A stretch of DNA of 61,547 nucleotides, taken from positions 1 to 61,547 of the forward strand of contig NZ_NIJF01000052.1 of assembly GCF_003316765.1 (NCBI RefSeq), in the 5' to 3' direction. The notes beneath the pieces were generated by a model that did no database searches, was not told the origin of the DNA, and saw nothing but the letters and a program-made list of their open reading frames with translations. This document shows, in pieces, positions 56,141 to 61,547 of the stretch. The position numbers were made by a program, and so were the translations under genes. Each line of letters starts with the position of its first letter. The first letter of the stretch is position 1. This DNA comes from Bacillus sp. P14.5 (GTDB lineage: Bacteria > Bacillota > Bacilli > Bacillales > Bacillaceae_B).

Positions 56141-56219
56141 AATTAGAGGGAAAAATATCCTCTATTCACCTGCAAGATGAGGTTCAATCTGCAATTAAAG
56201 GGGAAATCTCCCCTTATTT
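56141..56219. repeat. AT-flanked palindrome array C (two copies)
   Basis: Two palindromes centred near 56153 and 56206 (53 bp apart). Flanks match array A: GCTCTTTAACAATTAGAGGG on the left, GCAATTAAAGGGGAAAT..TTTTTTCCGCTAGCCC on the right. It looks like array A with two units lost by recombination. Confidence 0.85.
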
Positions 56220-56419
56220 TTTCCGCTAGCCCATCGTGCTCAAATAACCCCAAGAGAATAATAGGAAAGCCCTTTTTCGCTATTGAACATTTCCTTTTCT
56301 GTGCTGACTTTGCCGCTTCCGCTTTTTAATTCACCGCCTATCCCAGCGTGGTTATACGCCTGAAGCGGAAATACCTTACTTCTCTATGGCCACAATCTTT
56401 TCGAACTGTGCTTTTTATA

Positions 56420-56617
56420 ATGGCTGTTTTCGCATTGATTGTTGCTTTCGGAAAAATCCCAAGAGCCGGATTTTTCCCCGGATACGAAGGTTTTCTCTAT
56501 AAACGGAGGGTGTAGCTCATTTCTTTCTTGCTTACCAGGATATTTCGGGGGAATTCCGGCATTATTTTCCGAATTACATATTAAATAGCAACAAAGTTTA
56601 CGAAAAGAGCCTTTATA
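56420..56617. repeat. MITE-like element, copy 6
   Basis: GGCTGTTTTCGCATTGATTG..TTGCTTTCGG at the left, complement of TATCCTGGTAAGCAAGAAA inside (~56520-56545), AATAGCAACAAAGTTTACGA then AAAGAGCCTTTAT at the right. A second partial end lies just left at 56391 (complement-like GGCCACAATCTTTTCG). The rest of the spacer to 56770 holds no gene. Confidence 0.65.
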
Positions 56618-56770
56618 ATAAACTGACACAGAAAACATTCTGCTTTGTATATGATCCGAAAAGAGTTAAAGAAAAAAGGCCAGAAGGAATGCACCATACT
56701 CAAGCCGTATATATACAGAAAGCTATGGTAAACTTGATAAGTAAAGAAATAAACTGGAGGTTATGCAGTA

Positions 56771-58935
56771 GTGACGTTATTAAAAGAAAAGACCAATCTT
56801 ATAGAGAAAATTTCTAAAGACCTAGCAATCAATATAAAGCAGATCCAGAGTGTAATCTCTCTTCTGGATGAAGGAAATACGGTGCCATTCATTGCCCGCT
56901 ATCGTAAAGAGCAGACGGGTGCATTGGATGAAGTTCAGATCCGGGCTATCATGGATGCGTGGAATTATGTACAGAACCTGCAGAACCGTAAAGAAGAAGT
57001 TCTCCGCTTAATTGAAGAGCAGGGAAAGATGACGCCGGAATTGAAAAACGATATTGAAAAAGCAGATAAGCTTCAAGTAGTCGGAGACCTATATAGGCCT
57101 TACAAACAAAAACGGAGAACGAAAGCGACTGTCGCGAAGGAGAAAGGGCTGGAACCGTTGGCGCAATGGATATTGTCTTTTCCTGTGAACGGGAACTTAC
57201 AAAGCGAAGCGGAAAAGTATATTTCTGAGGAGCATGAAGTAAATTCAGTCGAAGATGCTATTGCAGGTGCGCAAGATATTATAGCGGAACTCGTTTCTGA
57301 CAATGCGAAGTATAGAGAATGGATACGGAATGACACGTTCAAGACAGGAACCTTAGTGACTTCCGTGAAAAAAGATGCTCAGGATGAGAAGAATGTGTTT
57401 GAAATGTATTATGACTATAGTGAACCGGTTAGCAAGATTGTGCCTCACCGTGTCCTCGCCATAAACAGGGGGGAAAAGGAAGGGATTCTGAAAGCTTCTA
57501 TTGAACCCAATGCAGAGCGGGCACATAACTTCCTTGTCAAAAATGTCATCAAGAAAGAATCAGCGGTGTCGAAAGTGATTGAACAAGCTGTGGAAGACAG
57601 CTACAAACGTTTGATTCAGCCTTCGATCGAAAGAGAAATCAGAAATAATTTAACGGAGAAGGCGGAAGACCGTGCCATACATATATTTACAGAAAATTTA
57701 CGGAAGCTCCTGCTGCAGCCTCCTTTGAAAGGAAAGATGGTCCTGGGAGTCGATCCGGCTTACCGTACCGGATGTAAATTGGCGGTGGTGGATCAAACAG
57801 GAAAGATGCTCGAAATCAGTGTCATCTATCCTCACCCCCCAAAGGCAAAGAAGGAAGCGGCGGTCGAAGTTTTTAAAAAGACTTTAAAAAAATATAACAT
57901 TGAAATTGTGGCGATTGGAAATGGGACAGCCTCAAGAGAAACTGAGCAGTTTGTGGTGGATATCCTTAAAGAAGTTGGAATGGACATTTCTTACCTCATT
58001 GTGAATGAAGCTGGGGCAAGCGTATATTCTGCCTCCGACATTGCCCGCGAGGAATTTCCAGAGTTACAAGTAGAGGAGAGAAGCGCTGTATCCATTGCAA
58101 GAAGGCTGCAGGATCCATTGGCTGAACTGGTAAAAATTGATCCGAAATCAGTAGGGGTGGGCCAATATCAGCATGACGTCTCACAGAAAAACTAAATGAA
58201 TCTCTTACTTTTGTAGTTGAAACGGTTGTTAACCAAGTGGGGGTAAACGTCAATACCGCCTCTTCTTCCTTGTTGCAGTATGTAGCCGGGTTGTCTAAAG
58301 CGGTTGCTAATAACATTGTGAAACAAAGAGAAGAAGAAGGGAGCATCACTTCCAGAAAACAATTGAAGAAAATCCCAAGGCTTGGAGCCAAGACTTATGA
58401 ACAGTGTATTGGGTTCCTGAGGATTATGGATGGTGAAGAAGCGCTTGACCGGACACCGATACACCCTGAAAATTATCAAGAAGTAAGAAAGCTCCTGCAG
58501 AAGTTGGGCCTGGACGGGAGTTCTCTTGGTACAGAAGAATTGAGAAAACGAATGGAAGGACTAAATCTGGATGAGCTATCAGAAGAACTTGGAATTGGTA
58601 AGCTGACCCTGAAGGATATCGTTGATGCCCTGGTAAGGCCGGGACGCGACCCAAGAGATGAGCTGTCTGCACCTCTGCTGAAGAAGGACGTGTTGAAACT
58701 TGAAGATCTTCAGCCTGGCATGGAACTGCAAGGAACAGTCAGAAACGTAGTGGACTTTGGAGCATTTGTCGATATAGGAGTTAAACAGGATGGGCTTGTT
58801 CACATTTCAAAACTGCGCCAAGGCTTTGTAAAACATCCTCTAGACGTCGTGTCAGTGGGAGATGTGGTTACGGTGTGGGTAGAGAGTGCCGATGTGAAAA
58901 AAGGACGAGTTGCGCTATCCATGGTTAAAGAATAG
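56771..58935 (+). pseudogene. tex: Tex-like RNA-binding protein, frameshifted
   Basis: GTG at 56771 after GGAGG opens the Tex N-terminal part, YqgF-like RNase H fold (VLGVDPAYRTGCKLAVVD, ~residues 327-344) and GVGQYQHDVSQK, then a stop at 58195. The next frame continues LNESLTFVVETVVNQVGVNV, the helix-hairpin-helix domain and the C-terminal S1 domain (GTVRNVVDFGAFVDIGVKQDGLVH), ending 58935. An A5 run at 58187-58191 is the break; one extra A gives a full ~721-aa Tex, the normal size. Tex binds RNA and aids transcription and survival. Confidence 0.88.
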
Positions 58936-58985
58936 AGAATGAACTTCTAAAGGTTGGCGAACCATTGCTCTCTTGAAAAATTTTG

Positions 58986-59013
58986 AACACTGCAGCTAAC
59001 TGCAGTGTTTTTT
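58986..59013 (+). terminator. Terminator of tex, overlapping the cmpA end
   Basis: AACACTGCAG/CTGCAGTGTT stem then seven T. It lies inside the last codons of cmpA on the other strand. Confidence 0.88.
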
Positions 59014-59109
59014 TCTATAGAAATACCAGCATTGATTGAGGAGTTTAATCTGGTAGCGGTCTTTTTCAAAATAAGCCTTGCGCATTTGGCTGACAAGCCA
59101 GTTAGGCAT
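58996..59109 (-). CDS. cmpA: Cortex morphogenetic protein CmpA
   Basis: A 37-aa peptide starting MPNWLVSQMRKAYFEKDRYQ, with IKLLNQCWYFYRKKH near its end, closely like B. subtilis CmpA (37 aa), found at the same place between tex and ydcK. In sporulating mother cells CmpA controls entry into cortex assembly through SpoIVA quality control. ATG at 59109 follows AAGGAGG at spacing 7-8. Convergent with tex. Confidence 0.9.
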   Translation of the reverse strand: MPNWLVSQMRKAYFEKDRYQIKLLNQCWYFYRKKHCS

Positions 59110-59287
59110 AACCAAACCTCCTTATTTTAAAAAATCGAAATATGTGTTAAGGCATTCAATTGAAAAGGAACGAACAATTTGTATTTCTCCATAAACTTTA
59201 GAATGCTGAAGGGATACCTGCAGGAAAAGTCATATCTCCAATATATGCTATAATAGTTTGTCATGTTCACTAAAGGAGTTGATATAA

Positions 59288-59917
59288 GTGGAAAACAGCG
59301 AATTGCAAAGGGTGGTAGAAGATATATCAATCACAAGTTTCGGGAAACCTTTCAAGCATAAGGCTTTTTTCAATAGGAGGCTGCGGACTACCGGCGGCCG
59401 TTATATGCTCAGGTCCCACAACATTGAAATTAACATAGAATATTTAACCGAGCATGGGATGGCAGAATTGATCGGCATCATCAAACATGAACTATGTCAT
59501 TACCATTTACACATAGAGGGAAAAGGATACAAGCACCGAGATAAGGACTTTAGAGACTTAATGAAAGAAGTTAGTGCGCCAAGACACTGCAGTCCGCTCC
59601 TGTCACAAAAACAGAAGATGCGAAAAACGCTTTATTACAGGTGTACAAGCTGTGAACTTATTTACCGGAGAAGAAGAAGAATTAATGTAGAGCGTTATGT
59701 CTGCGGCAAGTGCAAAGGAAAATTGATATTAGAAAAACAAGTTCTGAATAACTTGGAAAATCCGTTGACAACCAATATGGATGTAGTTATAATAATAAAA
59801 GTCGGACAACGACATTATAGTTTTTTGTTCCGCAGTAGCTCAGTGGTAGAGCTATCGGCTGTTAACCGATCGGTCGCAGGTTCGAGTCCTGCCTGCGGAG
59901 CCAATTTTATTTTTTGA
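59288..59917 (+). CDS. SprT-family zinc metalloprotein YdcK (3' end likely shifted)
   Basis: GTG start 59288 after AAAGGAGTTG. SprT-like domain with zinc motif HELCHYH (residues 67-73) and a C-terminal zinc ribbon (YRCTSCEL ... [10 protein letters not shown]). B. subtilis YdcK is ~150 aa, but this frame runs 209 codons and reads straight through the tRNA-Asn gene. Adding one A to the A5 run 59733-59737 gives GKLILEKTSSE and a stop at 59749-59751 (~154 aa), so the true end is probably 59751. Role unclear. Confidence 0.85.
   Translation: MENSELQRVVEDISITSFGKPFKHKAFFNRRLRTTGGRYMLRSHNIEINIEYLTEHGMAELIGIIKHELCHYHLHIEGKGYKHRDKDFRDLMKEVSAPRHCSPLLSQKQKMRKTLYYRCTSCELIYRRRRRINVERYVCGKCKGKLILEKQVLNNLENPLTTNMDVVIIIKVGQRHYSFLFRSSSVVELSAVNRSVAGSSPACGANFIF
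59829..59903 (+). tRNA. tRNA-Asn (GTT)
   Basis: Full cloverleaf with TCCGCAG/CTGCGGA acceptor, anticodon GTT in CTGTTAACC, GGTTCGAGTCC T-arm and encoded CCA. First of eleven tRNA genes. Confidence 0.97.
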
Positions 59918-59923
59918 AGTTGT

Positions 59924-60014
59924 GGAGAAGTACTCAAGTGGCTGAAGAGGCGCCCCTGCTAAGGGTGTAGGTCGTGTAAGCGGCGCGAGGGTTCAAATCC
60001 CTCCTTCTCCGCCA
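59924..60014 (+). tRNA. tRNA-Ser (GCT)
   Basis: Class II tRNA with long variable arm; GGAGAAG/CTTCTCC acceptor, anticodon GCT, encoded CCA. Confidence 0.97.
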
Positions 60015-60022
60015 TCTAATAT

Positions 60023-60097
60023 GGCCCGTTGGTCAAGCGGTTAAGACACCGCCCTTTCACGGCGGTAACACGGGTTCGAATCCCGTACGGGTCACCA
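60023..60097 (+). tRNA. tRNA-Glu (TTC)
   Basis: GGCCCGT/ACGGGTC acceptor, anticodon TTC in CCTTTCACG, encoded CCA. Confidence 0.97.
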
Positions 60098-60240
60098 AGT
60101 TTTTTGCGGAATAAAGTGGAGCAAAAAACATCCTTAAAAAGCTTCTGTGCAAAAAAAAGAAGCGGAGTAATTCCCATCGACAAAGTATTATATAGTCCTT
60201 CCTTTAAGGATAGATATTTTACTTGTCAGCAAAAATCCCT

Positions 60241-60317
60241 GGTCCGGTAGTTCAGTTGGTTAGAATGCCTGCCTGTCACGCAGGAGGTCGCGGGTTCGAG
60301 TCCCGTCCGGACCGCCA
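60241..60317 (+). tRNA. tRNA-Asp (GTC)
   Basis: GGTCCGG/CCGGACC acceptor, anticodon GTC in CTGTCACGC, encoded CCA. Separated from tRNA-Glu by 143 bp. Confidence 0.97.
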
Positions 60318-60337
60318 TTATTTTTTAAGGAAAGTCC

Positions 60338-60367
60338 TTGACATCCTTAAATAAAACATGTTATGCT
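60338..60367 (+). promoter_or_regulatory. Sigma-A promoter within the tRNA cluster
   Basis: TTGACA at 60338-60343, 18-bp spacer, TATGCT at 60362-60367, ahead of tRNA-Gln. Confidence 0.65.
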
Positions 60368-60400
60368 TTAAACCTCGCATTTGCGGGAACTTATAGATGA

Positions 60401-60475
60401 TGGGCTATAGCCAAGCGGTAAGGCATCGCACTTTGACTGCGACATGCGTTGGTTCGAATCCAGCTAGCCCAGCCA
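60401..60475 (+). tRNA. tRNA-Gln (TTG)
   Basis: TGGGCTA/TAGCCCA acceptor, anticodon TTG in CTTTGACTG, encoded CCA. Confidence 0.97.
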
Positions 60476-60479
60476 TTTA

Positions 60480-60555
60480 GAGCCATTAGCTCAGTTGGTA
60501 GAGCATCTGACTTTTAATCAGAGGGTCGAAGGTTCGAATCCTTCATGGCTCACCA
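60480..60555 (+). tRNA. tRNA-Lys (TTT)
   Basis: GAGCCAT/ATGGCTC acceptor, anticodon TTT in CTTTTAATC, encoded CCA. Confidence 0.97.
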
Positions 60556-60591
60556 TTTTGTTTTACTGAAAGTAAAACAAACCATAATCAT

Positions 60592-60673
60592 GCGGGTGTG
60601 GCGGAATTGGCAGACGCACCAGACTTAGGATCTGGCGCCGCAAGGCGTGGGGGTTCAAGTCCCTTCACCCGCA
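60592..60673 (+). tRNA. tRNA-Leu (TAG), no encoded CCA
   Basis: Class II tRNA; GCGGGTG/CACCCGC acceptor, anticodon TAG in CTTAGGATC. The sequence after the discriminator A is CTT, so CCA must be added by nucleotidyltransferase, unlike the other ten. Confidence 0.95.
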
Positions 60674-60695
60674 CTTTTATTTTTTAAAATAACGA

Positions 60696-60724
60696 TTGAC
60701 ATTTAACATGTAAAATTATATAAT
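60696..60724 (+). promoter_or_regulatory. Consensus sigma-A promoter within the tRNA cluster
   Basis: TTGACA at 60696-60701, 17-bp spacer, TATAAT at 60719-60724: a perfect promoter 20 bp before tRNA-Leu (GAG). It can also drive the following tRNAs and rRNA. Confidence 0.88.
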
Positions 60725-60743
60725 TGTTCTTGTCGCTTTTTAC

Positions 60744-60829
<86 letters not shown>

Positions 60830-60846
60830 ACCAAGCAATATATTAT

Positions 60847-60923
60847 GCGCCCGTAGCTCAATTGGATAGAGCGTTTGACTACGGATCAAAAGGTTAGGGG
60901 TTCGACTCCTCTCGGGCGCGCCA
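60847..60923 (+). tRNA. tRNA-Arg (ACG)
   Basis: GCGCCCG/CGGGCGC acceptor, anticodon ACG (wobble A, probably read as inosine), encoded CCA. Confidence 0.97.
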
Positions 60924-60968
60924 TTTTCATAGTAACTCAATCCTGTTTTGGGGATGAGATGAACAAAA

Positions 60969-61045
60969 CGGGGAGTAGCTCAGCTTGGTAGAGCACTTGG
61001 TTTGGGACCAAGGGGTCGCAGGTTCAAATCCTGTCTTCCCGACCA
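60969..61045 (+). tRNA. tRNA-Pro (TGG)
   Basis: CGGGGAG/CTTCCCG acceptor (one G-U), anticodon TGG in GTTTGGGAC, encoded CCA. Confidence 0.97.
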
Positions 61046-61061
61046 GTGAGCAATTGAATAT

Positions 61062-61135
61062 GCGGGTGTAGTTTAGTGGTAAAACCTCAGCCTTCCAAGC
61101 TGATGATGAGGGTTCGATTCCCTTCACCCGCTCCA
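61062..61135 (+). tRNA. tRNA-Gly (TCC)
   Basis: GCGGGTG/CACCCGC acceptor, anticodon TCC in CTTCCAAGC, encoded CCA. Last tRNA before the rRNA operon. Confidence 0.97.
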
Positions 61136-61259
61136 TACTATACTAAATTGAACCTTGAAAACTGAACAAAACAAACAAAACGTCAACGTAAATCTAGTAA
61201 GAACATTGTTCTTACAAAGTTGCTAATACTTTAAAAATAGCAAATGAGCAAGTCAAACT

Positions 61260-61547
<288 letters not shown>

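Noticed and set aside
60927..61136. 69-aa minus-strand frame over tRNA-Pro and tRNA-Gly
   Set aside because: It is the well-known false protein produced by the antisense of tRNA genes (KGIEPSSSAW..., KTGFEPATPW...). The tRNA calls explain the sequence.

Overview
The window reads as chromosomal DNA of a low-to-moderate GC, spore-forming member of the Bacillaceae (Bacillus sensu lato). Support: a Bacillus-type 16S 5' end at the right edge, two T-box leaders (tyrS, argS), spore genes (tgl, a YjcZ-type peptide, cmpA), a complete rsbRSTUVW-sigB-rsbX stress module, and a gene order from ddl to the tRNA cluster that parallels the B. subtilis ydb/ydc region. I do not commit to a genus.

Layout. 0-12 kb: a 52-bp tandem array, a DUF4097 protein, a frameshifted CBO0543-type membrane gene, tyrS behind a T-box that carries a large extra palindrome, a cold-shock gene with a sigma-B type promoter, GNAT, YpuA-like (DUF1002), a fused DppB/DppC-like permease broken by one in-frame TGA, and two SDR genes. 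12-22 kb: cls, tcyP, a phosphatase/NUDIX pair, a 52-aa membrane peptide whose Shine-Dalgarno lies in a perfect hairpin, a damaged CBS gene, a LysM-CAP protein, a lipid kinase. 22-32 kb: popT (DUF368), argS with T-box, a rodA-like gene, mgtE, two palindrome arrays, tgl and a YjcZ peptide. 32-40 kb: SulP transporter, repeat-rich spacer, uspA, ddl, murF, a frameshifted HAD hydrolase and a frameshifted esterase. 40-50 kb: cshA, uvsE, ydbS-ydbT, rhomboid, acpS, ydcC, alr. 50-56 kb: ndoAI-ndoA (MazEF) and the sigB operon with an internal sigma-B promoter. 56-61.5 kb: tex (frameshifted), cmpA, sprT, eleven tRNA genes and the start of 16S rRNA.

Two signals stand out. (1) Spacers hold unrelated-looking arrays that share one architecture: an imperfect palindrome repeated every ~52-53 bp, about five helical turns (1-365, 15.77-15.96 kb, 26.46-26.68 kb, 34.43-34.62 kb, 45.21-45.34 kb, 56.14-56.22 kb), plus an 11-copy 25-bp array at 29.12 kb, single hairpins with a GGGACNGTCCC core, and a ~150-200 bp MITE-like element with terminal inverted repeats. 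(2) Six reading frames (CBO0543, CBS, HAD, esterase, tex, sprT) are each repaired by adding exactly one A to an A5 or A6 run. This looks more like homopolymer undercalling in the assembly than six independent pseudogenes.

All functional calls come from reading the sequence and from family knowledge; no search or fold was run.
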